A stretch of DNA of 64,000 nt, taken from NCBI GenBank assembly GCA_963733935.1, contig CAVTEQ010000017.1, forward strand, positions 1 to 64,000, given 5' to 3'. Position numbers and translations under genes: made by a program. This DNA comes from JAHFUA01 sp963733935. GTDB taxonomy: Bacteria > Acidobacteriota > Terriglobia > Terriglobales > Acidobacteriaceae. Of the stretch, positions 55,347-64,000 are shown one piece after another (position 1 is the stretch's first letter; each line of letters opens with the position of its first letter). The notes beneath the pieces were generated by a model, which was not told the DNA's origin, did no database searches, and worked only from the letters and a program-made list of their open reading frames with translations.

Positions 55347-55994
55347 ATGAATCAGACTAAAGGCACTACGGAACAGCGCATCCTTGACGCAGCCGTTCAA
55401 CTGTTTTCCCGACAGGGCTTCAGCGGGACCAGCACCCGCGAAGTGGCGCGCCTCGCGGACGTGAACGAAGCTTCGTTATTTCGACATTTTCCGCGCAAGC
55501 AAGACTTGTTTTGGGCGGCGTTGCAATCTCAGCTCGATCACGCGCGGCCGCGGAAAGAACTGCAGGAGGGCTTGTGCCAGGGCGGCGACCCGGAACGGGT
55601 GGTACCGCTGATCGTCGAATTGCTGGTGCACACAGCCGTTTACCGCTTCGAGCTGGTTCGGCTCCTGTACGTCGGCTTCCTGGAGCTGCGTCCCGGCACG
55701 GAGCGCTTGTACCGCCAGCACCTTGCGCCGGTCTTTTGCGCCATCAATGACTATCTGGAGCACTGCGTCAAGACTGGTACGCTGCGTGCCGTCGACCACT
55801 CGATCACGACGGTTGCTTTTGCCACCACCGTCCTGGCGCGCCAAGGCCTGTACTCGTTGCTGGCGGACGGTGGCGCGCCCTACTCCAATGCTGACGAGGC
55901 GGTTGAGGCTTACAGCAAGTTCTGGCTGAGCATGTTGCTGCCGGAGAGCGAAAGTGACGGTTCTCCTCAGGCCTTGTCAACCTCGGCAATCTAG
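55347..55994 (+). CDS. TetR-family transcriptional regulator
   Basis: 215 residues from the ATG at 55347. The N-terminal helix-turn-helix is typical: TEQRILDAAVQLFSRQGFSG, TSTREVARLADVNEASLFRH, FPRKQDLFWAAL. The C-terminal ligand domain is alpha-helical and unassigned. It sits between the NusG-like gene and the small membrane protein, same strand, and may regulate the polysaccharide locus. A frame upstream of the ATG is open, but it lacks family similarity. Confidence 0.85.
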   Translation: MNQTKGTTEQRILDAAVQLFSRQGFSGTSTREVARLADVNEASLFRHFPRKQDLFWAALQSQLDHARPRKELQEGLCQGGDPERVVPLIVELLVHTAVYRFELVRLLYVGFLELRPGTERLYRQHLAPVFCAINDYLEHCVKTGTLRAVDHSITTVAFATTVLARQGLYSLLADGGAPYSNADEAVEAYSKFWLSMLLPESESDGSPQALSTSAI

Positions 55995-56120
55995 AGCGAG
56001 GACGTTGCCACCGATCTGTCGGAATTCGCGCGAAGTAAGGATGGAAGCGAGAGCTTTCTGATCGACCAATCAACCGTGACGGTAAGAGCCAATACTCTGC
56101 CCTCCCCTTTGGAGCAAACC

Positions 56121-56612
56121 ATGAAACTGAGTACGAAGCAAGTGCTGCTGTTGATCGCTGTTCTAACCGTGATTGCCGCGCCCGTGCTGGCCCAGACGAG
56201 CGCTCCCGCAAGCACCGTGGCTGCGGCAGGAGATCCGGGCATGGCTTTGCCGGATGCGCCCGCCCCATCCACCAATCGACCGCCGGTCACTGCCGTCGGC
56301 CGCCCTACGTTCGGAGGCGAGCAGGTGATCGACAAGGAGTTCGTGATCGGAAACAGCGTGATGCTGGGGTCGACCATCGCCAATGTTGAGCTGACCTCTC
56401 GCTGCATTTGGAACGGGGCTTGCAGCCTAGTGCCCGATGCTCTGCGCCGCCGCCGGTATTTGTACGCTGTGGGCCTCCCTGCCGATGCGGGGATCGCCGT
56501 GCTGGGATATTACCTAAAACGCGGCGGGCATCGCTGGTGGTTTGTGCCCGCGGCCCTCGTCACCACCGGCAATATCGTTTACGGAATCCACGCTGCCAAG
56601 TACATGCGCTGA
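56121..56612 (+). CDS. Small exported or membrane protein of unknown function
   Basis: 163 residues from the ATG at 56121 with TTTGGAG upstream. The signal peptide is STKQVLLLIAVLTVIAAPVLAQ. After a Pro/Ala-rich stretch there are KEFVIGNSVMLGSTIANVEL and two probable C-terminal helices (LYAVGLPADAGIAVLGYYL and WWFVPAALVTTGNIVYGIHA). Not a family I can name. Similar small proteins sit at the head of acidobacterial polysaccharide loci (impression, not verified). Confidence 0.6.
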   Translation: MKLSTKQVLLLIAVLTVIAAPVLAQTSAPASTVAAAGDPGMALPDAPAPSTNRPPVTAVGRPTFGGEQVIDKEFVIGNSVMLGSTIANVELTSRCIWNGACSLVPDALRRRRYLYAVGLPADAGIAVLGYYLKRGGHRWWFVPAALVTTGNIVYGIHAAKYMR

Positions 56613-56794
56613 AGTGCTGGGTCGGGCGCCCCGTATGGACTCAAGATTGCGCCGGACACGTCTGGCCATAATCAGTTAGGTCGTGGCCTAACCTGCATCG
56701 CTCCGGCAGCCGCCGGGAATAGAGAGCGGCGATTTCCTCTGCTGCCACTGCGATGATCCAACCCGAGAAGAACCCCAATAAGGACAACCTGAAC

Positions 56795-59064
56795 ATGAAT
56801 GATCCATCGGCACTTTTAGCTAAGACAGACTTAGAGAAGCTGGGCACTTCGGTTGCTCGTCCCGTCACGATCGAAATGGGCGAGGACCAGATCTCGATCG
56901 TCCAGTTCTGGCGTGTCCTCGAGAAGCGCCGTTGGCTCGTGCTCGGCACCCTGGGCATCATGGTACTGCTGGTGCTCGCGGCCTCCCTGATTCTGCCCAA
57001 ACGTTACGACGCGTCGGCTCGGATTCTGCTGGATCTGGAAGGCAACGACGGCTTCGGCCTGGAACAGGTGGTAATGCCGATCGGCCTTGACCTCAACACC
57101 AAGCTGCAAACCCAGATTCGCATTGTGCAGAGCGACACCATCGCGGTCAGCGTCATCAAGCAGCTGGGCTTGCACCATAGCCGGGACTTTGCGGGGAAAT
57201 ATGCCGTGCCGGGAAGCGTGGACTTTGACCACGTCGATCTCAAAACCCGCGCTCGCCAGATGGAGAAATTCCATAAGTCGCTCAACGTGCAGTTGATTCC
57301 CAAAACTCAAATCGTCGAAGTACATTTCCGCAGCAAGGACCCGCGGCTGGCGGCGGAGGTCACCAATGCCGTTGCCGCTACCTATATCGAGCACAACTTC
57401 CAGACCAAATACAAAGCCACCCTGCAGACCTCGGACTGGCTGACCAAGCAGCTCGACGATCTCAAGAAGCATGCGGAAGAGTCGCAGGAAAAACTCACCG
57501 ACTATCAGAAGAAGACAGGCATCCTGGGCACCGACGAAAATCACAACATCATCCTGGATAAGCTGGGCGAACTCGATAAGGCGCTCTCCGCCGCGGAAAC
57601 CGACCGCATCGTGAAGGAAGCCAAGTTCCGCATCGCCAGCACCCAGAATCCGGAGCTGATCGCCAACGTGGTTCCCGAAAGCGTGCTGGGGGCCCTGTAC
57701 AAGCAGCGCGCCGAGGTTCGCGCTGAATACGCGCAGCTGGCCGCCAAGTATGGCACCTCGTATCCGCGCGTGCTCCAGCTGCAGTCGCAACTGACGGAAC
57801 TCGATGGCGCCATCACCCAGGAGATCAAGAAAGTCGGCGAAGCCATTCAAGCCGAGTACCAGGCTTCCTTGAAGGCCGAACAGATGCTGCAATCGTCGTT
57901 CGACAAGCAGAAGGGTGAGGCCTACAAGCTGAATGAAGCGGCCACTCAGTACGCGATTCTTCGCCGCGACGTTGAATCCAGCCGCGATCTCTACGATGGC
58001 CTGCTCAAGAAGCTGAAAGAAGCCGGCATTCTCGCGGGACTGAAATCCAGCAACATTAATATCGTCGACCAAGCCAGCCAGCCGGTCGAGCCCGTCGAGC
58101 CGAATATCCCGCTCAACATGGCGCTGGGAGTTATGGGCGGATTGCTTGGCGGCGTGGCCCTGGCGTTTATCGTGGAGAACGTCGATAACTCCATCCGCAC
58201 GCCCCAGGACATCGAAAGCTACTGCTCGCTGCCTTCACTGGGAGTAATTCCCAGCGCCGTCATGAACGGCAAGAACGGAAACAGGAAGCTGGCACCGACG
58301 GCGAGCGGCAATTCGCCCTTCCCGTGGCGATGGAACACCGCAACTCCGGCAGCGCCGAAGCGTTTCGCGCGCTGCGCACTTCCTTGCTGCTGTCGTCGCC
58401 CGGAACTCCGCCTCAGGTCATCCTGGTCACCAGCGCCATGATGCAGGAGGGCAAGAGCTTTACCGCGCTGAATCTGGCCGTCGTTCTCGCCCAGACCGGC
58501 AAGAAAGTTCTGCTGGTCGATTCCGATATGCGGCGGCCTTCGGTCCATCGCTATCTCGGTATTCGCATGAGCAAGGGCCTCAGTTCCTGCCTGGCGGGTA
58601 CGCAATCGCCGGACGAAGCGGTGGAGGCCATCGACCAGATTCCCGGTTTGCACGTGGTCACGGCCGGACACATGCCGCCGTATCCGTCGGAAATGCTCGC
58701 CTCCGACGCCATGCCGGCGCTGGTGCAGCGTTGGCGTGAAGAGTTCCGCTACATCGTCATCGACACGCCGCCGGTGCTCGCCGTTACCGACGCCGTGGTT
58801 TGCGCGCGCATCGCCGACGTTGTGGTTTTGATCGCGCGCTCGGAGCAGACCCGGCGTCAATCGCTGGTCCGCGCCCGCGACATTCTGCGGAAAGTCCGCG
58901 CCAACATCGCTGGCGTTGTGGTGAACGACATCTCCTTCGATTCCGTCGAGTATCGCGAGTACTACGGACACTACGGATCGAAATATTCGTACTACTACCA
59001 CGACAGCGCCAATGGAAACGGAAATGGCAACGGTCATTCGAACGGAAACGGGCTTCACGCCTAA
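56795..59064 (+). CDS. Polysaccharide copolymerase fused to BY-kinase (Wzz/ExoP-like; one frameshift)
   Basis: About 756 residues. The N-terminal Wzz domain begins with SIVQFWRVLEKRRWLVLGTL and a first membrane helix. A long coiled-coil periplasmic part (SDWLTKQLDDLKKHAEESQE, QYAILRRDVESSRDLYDGLL) and a second helix (NMALGVMGGLLGGVALAFIV) follow. A missing base near 58325 separates this from the kinase: VAMEHRNSGSAEAFRALRTS, Walker A TSAMMQEGKSFTALNLAV, Walker A' VLLVDSDMRRP, Walker B YIVIDTPPV, and a Tyr cluster YREYYGHYGSKYSYYYHD for autophosphorylation. It controls chain length and export with the Wza-like protein next door. Confidence 0.88.
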
Positions 59065-59074
59065 GGGACCTGAC

Positions 59075-60028
59075 ATGAATCGAACCTTGCGAATTTTGCT
59101 TGTGATTGCTGTCACTGTGGGATCGGCCGCGGCTCAGCAGCAGCATGCGCCGATGTCGATCACTTCCGCGGTGCAGCAGGCTGGCATCGGCGGCACGGGC
59201 TTTGGCAGCGGCGCCGCCGGACCCATCGGCAATGGCGACCTGCTGGAGATGTCCGTCTTCGACACTCCGGAACTCAGCGGCAAACTGCGCGTCAGCAACA
59301 CCGGAGAAGTCATTCTGCCGCTGGTCGGCACGGTGCACCTCGCCGGCATGAAGTCGGAAGAGGCCGCCGCGCTCATCCGCCAGAAGTTCATCGACGGCAA
59401 CTATCTGAAAGATCCGCAGGTCACCATCTTCATCTCCGAGTACGCCACGCAGAACGTTTCCGTGCTCGGAGAAGTGAAGAGCCCGGGCATTTATCCGGCG
59501 TTCGGCGCGCACCATCTGCTGGACTATCTCTCCGCGGCGCAGGGCTTGACGCCGCTGGCGGGCGCGCGCATCACCGTCACGCACGTGGCGCATCCCGACG
59601 CGCCTGAACTGGTAAAGGTGACGGCCGGCGCCACGCCCAAGCCGGAGAACAATCCGGAAATTTTTCCCGGCGACACCGTTTACGTCGAGCGCACGGGAGT
59701 GATTTTCGTGGTCGGCGACGTGATTCGTCCCGGCGGATTCCCCATGGATCACGACGGGCACTTATCGATCCTGCAGGCGATCGCGCTGGCGCAGGGCACC
59801 ACTCCGACCTCGGCCAAGTCGTCGGCCAAGCTGATCCGCACTACGGCGCAAGGACGCCAGGAAATTGCGGTGAACCTGAATAAAATCCTGCAGGCAAAAT
59901 CCACCGACCTGTCGCTCCAGGACAACGACATCCTGTTCGTTCCCAGCAGCGCCGCCAAAGGCGCCATGCGGACGGTGGGCCAGGCCATTCCGACCGCCGC
60001 CGCCGCCACCATCTACCACATTCCATAA
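59075..60028 (+). CDS. Wza-like polysaccharide export protein
   Basis: 317 residues. The ATG at 59075 gives a signal peptide (RILLVIAVTVGSAAAQ) without a lipobox Cys. The Poly_export domain is LLEMSVFDTPELSGKLRVSN with VILPLVGTVHLAG, then SLBB repeats (NVSVLGEVKSPGIYPAFG, IFVVGDVIRPGGFPMDHDG) and ILQAIALAQGTTPTS. Such proteins form the periplasmic/outer-membrane export channel for capsule or exopolysaccharide and work with the Wzz/BY-kinase just upstream (10 bases). The lack of a clear C-terminal amphipathic helix suggests a two-component outer-membrane channel. Confidence 0.88.
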   Translation: MNRTLRILLVIAVTVGSAAAQQQHAPMSITSAVQQAGIGGTGFGSGAAGPIGNGDLLEMSVFDTPELSGKLRVSNTGEVILPLVGTVHLAGMKSEEAAALIRQKFIDGNYLKDPQVTIFISEYATQNVSVLGEVKSPGIYPAFGAHHLLDYLSAAQGLTPLAGARITVTHVAHPDAPELVKVTAGATPKPENNPEIFPGDTVYVERTGVIFVVGDVIRPGGFPMDHDGHLSILQAIALAQGTTPTSAKSSAKLIRTTAQGRQEIAVNLNKILQAKSTDLSLQDNDILFVPSSAAKGAMRTVGQAIPTAAAATIYHIP

Positions 60029-60084
60029 ATGTTCCACGTGGAACATTGTATATAGCTAATAGCTATACATCCGGGCCGCTACTC

Positions 60085-61378
60085 ATGTCCGCTACCGATC
60101 TCCTGCTCGCGCCCGAGAAAGTATCCGCCGAGCGCGTCTCCGTTTCGGCGCCGCCGCTGCGCGTGTCCTTCAGTTGGACGCTGGCGGGAAACCTCGTCTA
60201 TGCGGCGACGCAATTCGGCGTGCTCTCCGCCCTGGCCAAGCTGGGGAGCGCGGCGGTGGTCGGGCAGTACGCGCTGGCGCTGGCGATCGCGGCGCCGGTC
60301 TTCATGTTCACCAACCTGCAACTGCGCGGGGTGCAGGCCACGGACGCGCGCCACCAATACCAGTTCGCCGACTACTTCACCCTGCGCTCGCTCTCGACCC
60401 TGCTGGGGCTGCTCGTGGTCAGCGGCCTGGTCGCCCTCTCCCACTACGACCGCACCACCCGGCTGGTGATCCTGCTGGTCACCCTGGCCAAAGCCATCGA
60501 GAGCTTCAGCGACGTCATCGCCGGACACCTGCAGAAGTTCGAGCGCCTGGACCAGGTGGCCCGCGCCCTGATGATCCGCGGCGCGGTTTCGGTCTCCACC
60601 TTCGCCACCGCCTTCTGGATCACGCGCAGCCTCGTCGTCGCCTCGCTCACCCTGGCGGCCACCTGGCTCGCCGTCATCGCGCTTTATGATTTTCGCGTGC
60701 TCGCCCGCGTCTTGCATTCGCGCGTGTATTTTCGATTTTCGGCGCCGGTGCTCGGACGCCTGGCGTGGTTGAGCCTGCCGCTGGGAATCGTGATGACGCT
60801 CAACTCTCTGAGCGCCAACATTCCTCGATACCTCCTCGAGCACAAGCTGGGCCCAGCCGAGCTGGGGATCTTCGCCTCGATGGCTTACCTGGTCACGGCC
60901 ATGGGCCTGATTTCGATTGCGCTTGGCCAGTCGGTCTCCGCGCGCATGTCGCGCCTTTTCGCGGACGGAAACCTGAGCGCATTCCGCGCCGTGCTGGGCA
61001 AGCTGATGCTCTTCGCCCTTGTGCTCGGCGCTTGCGGAATCATCGTCGCAGCCATCGCGGGCAAGACTGTGCTGACTCTCGTTTACCGGCCTGAGTATGC
61101 CGAGCATGTGAATCTCCTGATCGTGATGGTGATCGATGGCGGCTTTAACAGCCGGAACGATCTTCCTGGGATTTGCCATGACCTCGGCACGCTGCTTCCG
61201 TTCGCAGATACCAATCATGCTGGCGACCGTGGCCGCGAGCTTGGTCTTCACACTGTTATTGCTGCCGAGCATGGGAGTGCTCGGCGCGGGTTATGCCCTG
61301 CTGGTTGCTTCCGTGGTGAGAGGCGCAGCCGGCTACCTGGTGCTGAATCGCGCCATGTACAAGCGGAGCCTCGCCTGA
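60085..61378 (+). CDS. Polysaccharide flippase, Wzx-like (one frameshift)
   Basis: About 430 residues, 12-14 membrane helices, MATE/PST superfamily. The N-terminal FSWTLAGNLVYAATQFGVLS and VGQYALALAIAAPVFMFTNL are typical of Wzx. A single inserted base near 61133 separates LLIVMVI from AALTAGTIFLGFAM and the last helices ending MYKRSLA. The stop (TGA 61376-61378) overlaps the glycosyltransferase ATG. Without repair the frame appears to run into the next gene, which would be a false fusion. It flips lipid-linked repeat units to the periplasm. Confidence 0.85.
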
Positions 61379-62541
61379 TGCGCATTCTTCACGTTGTCGG
61401 AAAGTTGGATCGTGGCGGAGCTGAAACCTGGCTGGTACAGGTGCTGCGCCACATCGACCGGCAGAAGTACCAGATGGATTTTCTCGTGCATAGCACGGAC
61501 CCCGGCGCTTACGACGAGGAGGTACGGGCGCTCGGCTCGCGAATCATCCCCTGCCTCAGCCCTTCGAATCCAGCGATGTACGCCCGCAACTTCCGCCGGG
61601 TGTTGCGCGAATACGGCCCCTATGACGTGGTCCACAGCCACGTCCATCACTACAGCGGATACGTCCTCATGCTGGCGGCTTCATCGGGCGTTCCCGTACG
61701 CATCGCCCACAGCCATATCGACGCACGCTCGGCAGAAGATTCCAGGGAGCGGCACGTAAAGCCTACGTCGGCTGCGATGCGGCTTCTGATTCGGCAGTTT
61801 GCGACCCACGGGCTTGCCGTCAGCACCGAGGCCGGCGACGACCTCTTCAAGCCAAACTGGCAGGCGTCGCCGAAGTGGAAGCTCAATCACCTTGGCATCG
61901 ATCTGTCCCGATTTGATATTTCGGTGGACAGGGATTCGGTCAGGGCAAGCATCGGAATCCCCCGTGATGCCTTCGTGGTTGGCCACGTTGGACGATTTGT
62001 CGAACAGAAGAACCATTCGTTTCTTGTGGACGTGGCGCGCGAGGTAGTACGGACCGAACCCAGAGGCAGTGTTCCTACTGATAGGAGACGGCCCGCTCCG
62101 CCCGGCAATTCGAGGCCAAGGTTGCAAGCCATTCACTAAGCAAGAACGTCGTTTTTGCAGGCCTGCGCTCCGACGTGCCGACGCTCATGAAAGGGGCCAT
62201 GGATCTGTTCCTGTTCCCTTCCCTGTATGAGGGGTTGCCCCTTACCCTGCTTGAAGCGCAGGCTGCAGGTCTCAGAAGTGTAGTTTCAGATGTGGTCTCG
62301 CCCGAGGCACAGAGTAATTGGGGGCCTTGTCGTGCGCGAGTCTCTTACAAAATCCGCCAGACAGTGGGCAGAGCACGTGATTGCAGCCCGACGCACAGCG
62401 ACCGCTTCGGACATCAGTTGGGCTTCACAGTACCTCAAACCCAGGTCGATTGAGGCCTCGGTTGAGGTTCTTGACTTCAACTTATGCAAGCCAGCTTCAT
62501 GCATAGCTCCACTGCGGCCTCCAGGACGGGTTGGAACGTGA
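61378..62541 (+). CDS. Family 4 glycosyltransferase (three frameshifts)
   Basis: About 386 residues. The N-terminal Rossmann lobe is MRILHVVGKLDRGGAETWLV, YDVVHSHVHHYSGYVLMLAA and VRIAHSHIDAR. The C-terminal lobe is VVGHVGRFVEQKNHSFLVDV, FLLIGDGPLRPAI, KNVVFAGLRSDVPTLMKGAM, LFLFPSLYEGLPLTLLEAQA (with the GT-B Glu) and VIGGLVVRESLTKSARQWAE. Three inserted bases, near 62056, 62113 and 62308, break the frame, and removing each restores these motifs. It probably adds a sugar to the lipid-linked repeat unit. The end overlaps the polymerase gene by 58 bases. Confidence 0.85.
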
Positions 62542-63989
62542 TAGCAGCGATGCTGTTTGCGTTCTTAATCCTGAGCGCCTTGGCCCTACAGATAGCGGAC
62601 AGTTCGAAAGCGGCGATGTCTCTTTCGGTGACCACGATGCTGTTAATGGGGGTGACTGCATATTGGCGGTTCCGTAAGTACGGGCTCGACGCGCTAGCAC
62701 TCTTTTCTGTTGGCTTCGGACTCTACGATGGTTTGTTGCTGTTCCGCCTCGCGACCGTCGGGGGAGAGAAGGACTTGATCTATCCCACGGCGTTTGGCGG
62801 AGACACTTACGCGCGGGTAGGCATCCTCGTGGCGCTGGCCGCGACAGTGATTTCCGTTACTTCCTTGTCCTGGGAAGCGCTGCTGGCCCCTACGTTCCAG
62901 AACGGCGGTGCCGCTTCGCGGACCGAGTCCAGGCCCAGAGGCCGTGGGCCTCAAATGTGGTTCTGGGCTGGTATGACCTGTTACGCAGGCGGCGTGGCCA
63001 TGTATTTTCTCCAGTTAGACCAGTTGGGCGGCTACATCGCCGCGCTTGCAATGGATCGCGGTGAGCGATTTTCCGCCGCAGCCTCCTCGAACTTTTTGAG
63101 CTATCCCTTCGGAGCGCTCGTAGTACCGGGCCTGGCCGCGATGTTTCTCGGCGCCTATCGGGGCCGGACGCGTGGCCAACGGATCTGCAGTTGGTCTTTG
63201 TCGGCCTTATGGTGCGTCCTGGTCATTCTCCTAGGTGACAGGCGCTTGGCATTGCAAGCTCTGCTTACAGTCGCGGGCGTCCTAAGCGTCGTGAGGCCCG
63301 GGATGCTGAGAGTGAGATTTCGCACCTGGGTACTGATCTTTGCGGGATATATATTATTTTCAACATTCGGACAAGCTCGGTACTTGGTGGCGAATGTTGC
63401 GAGCGGCCGCTCCAGCGTCGGAGAGGCATTCTCGAAAGTGTTCGACGAGTGGTCTGGAGAGTGGGTCGCGCCCGAGAACACCGAGTTCGCCGGACCCTTC
63501 TTCTCGTTGTTGTCGGTCGCATCTGAAAGCAACCAGCACATCTATGGCGAATCGTATTACGATTCGTTGCTTTACATCCTTCCGAAGGCGCTCTACCCGG
63601 GGCAGAAGCCTGAATCGCTTACGCATAAGTTTGATGAGGAGGTTCACGAGGGCGGGGGCACGGTTTCCGGGTGGGGTTACAACCCCGTCGCAGAGGCCTT
63701 TTTGAACTTCGGCGTCGCCGGAGTAGTGCTGATGTTCGTGCTATGGACCATGCTCCTCTTAGTTCTAGGCTTCGTCAAGCATCACGGGGCCACCGGTCTT
63801 CTGGTATTTTCCGCCCTGCTCTCAGAGGCCGTGAACGCGAATCGTATCAACTTCGGAGTCGTCTACAGCGAAAGTGCCTATCTGGTCCTCGGTATCATCT
63901 GCGTTGTTTTTGCGAACCGATTATTATCCGGCCTCAAGCGTGCCGGGGCGAACCGGGGAGCCGAAGCGTCACCGCTATGCTTCCAATAG
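62484..63989 (+). CDS. O-antigen/exopolysaccharide polymerase-like membrane protein
   Basis: 501 residues, about 11-12 membrane helices (NVIAAMLFAFLILSALAL, GILVALAATVISVTSLSW, LFSTFGQARYLVANVASG), with a large periplasmic loop between late helices (SGEWVAPENTEFAGPFFSLL, HIYGESYYDSLLYILPKALY) ending in GWGYNPVAEAFLNFGVAGVV. The layout and the W-x-N-P-V-x-E loop motif resemble OtnA/Wzy-type oligosaccharide repeat polymerases. A short hydrophilic start (MQASFMHSSTAASRTGW) leaves the initiation codon uncertain (62484 or 62499). The polysaccharide locus continues beyond the window. Confidence 0.75.
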   Translation: MQASFMHSSTAASRTGWNVIAAMLFAFLILSALALQIADSSKAAMSLSVTTMLLMGVTAYWRFRKYGLDALALFSVGFGLYDGLLLFRLATVGGEKDLIYPTAFGGDTYARVGILVALAATVISVTSLSWEALLAPTFQNGGAASRTESRPRGRGPQMWFWAGMTCYAGGVAMYFLQLDQLGGYIAALAMDRGERFSAAASSNFLSYPFGALVVPGLAAMFLGAYRGRTRGQRICSWSLSALWCVLVILLGDRRLALQALLTVAGVLSVVRPGMLRVRFRTWVLIFAGYILFSTFGQARYLVANVASGRSSVGEAFSKVFDEWSGEWVAPENTEFAGPFFSLLSVASESNQHIYGESYYDSLLYILPKALYPGQKPESLTHKFDEEVHEGGGTVSGWGYNPVAEAFLNFGVAGVVLMFVLWTMLLLVLGFVKHHGATGLLVFSALLSEAVNANRINFGVVYSESAYLVLGIICVVFANRLLSGLKRAGANRGAEASPLCFQ

Positions 63990-64000
63990 TCAGTATCGGC

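Noticed and set aside
60046..62139. A single open frame joining the flippase to a glycosyltransferase
   Set aside because: Between about 61133 and 61378 the frame encodes no family sequence, while another frame encodes the missing flippase helices and stops at a TGATG overlap. It is a one-base insertion, not a fusion protein.

Overview
The window is high-GC bacterial chromosome, most consistent with an Acidobacteriota genome (Terriglobia/Koribacter-like). That assignment is an inference from gene content: NHL-repeat proteins beside multihaem cytochromes, an HpnI-type hopanoid glycosyltransferase, large TPR/membrane proteins, an UpxY/NusG-led polysaccharide locus, and short GC-rich hairpin repeats in intergenic DNA. 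No 16S rRNA gene or other decisive marker is present. Many conserved genes are broken by single-base shifts, mostly one extra base, and the reading frame resumes with full homology. I therefore annotate them as single genes with a noted frameshift. Most shifts are probably assembly or consensus errors rather than gene decay.

Layout. 0-7.5 kb: RNase P RNA (minus strand), hpnI, a formate/nitrite-type channel, a leftover aldehyde dehydrogenase 3' end, a GH5 glycosidase, a cupin, an S1-domain protein and a decayed NHL gene. 7.5-19.5 kb: a long non-coding leader with several CRP-like palindromes, then a 16-haem cytochrome, an NHL propeller, a tetrahaem cytochrome with its own terminator, a SurA-like prolyl isomerase, a 613-residue outer-membrane beta-barrel, a second NHL propeller, a 12-haem cytochrome and a TPR protein. 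Together these look like an outer-membrane electron conduit with its assembly factors. 19.6-24.6 kb: two large membrane/TPR proteins and a second TPR protein in mirror-image order.

24.8-41 kb: an exported methyltransferase-like protein, an APC permease, an MFS carboxylate-type transporter, a ferredoxin/cysteine-rich pair of unknown function and a secreted amidohydrolase. An IclR regulator then diverges from succinate-semialdehyde dehydrogenase, a complete Liv-type ABC importer and a zinc alcohol dehydrogenase. 41-44.8 kb: an overlapping Ser/Thr kinase, PP2C phosphatase and FHA protein cassette. 45-53.3 kb: an HD-domain protein, an MmgE/PrpD dehydratase, a fungal-LYS4-like fused homoaconitase, an isocitrate/homoisocitrate-type dehydrogenase, a CitD-CitE fusion and CitF. 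This set could interconvert a 2-oxoacid with its one-carbon-longer homologue and acetate through tricarboxylate intermediates. 54.5-64 kb: a NusG-like antiterminator, a TetR regulator, a small membrane protein, then polysaccharide genes (Wzz/tyrosine kinase, Wza-like export protein, flippase, glycosyltransferase, polymerase) up to the window edge.

The two most interesting blocks are the cytochrome/barrel/NHL conduit, with its candidate filament-forming tetrahaem protein, and the five-gene tricarboxylate island.
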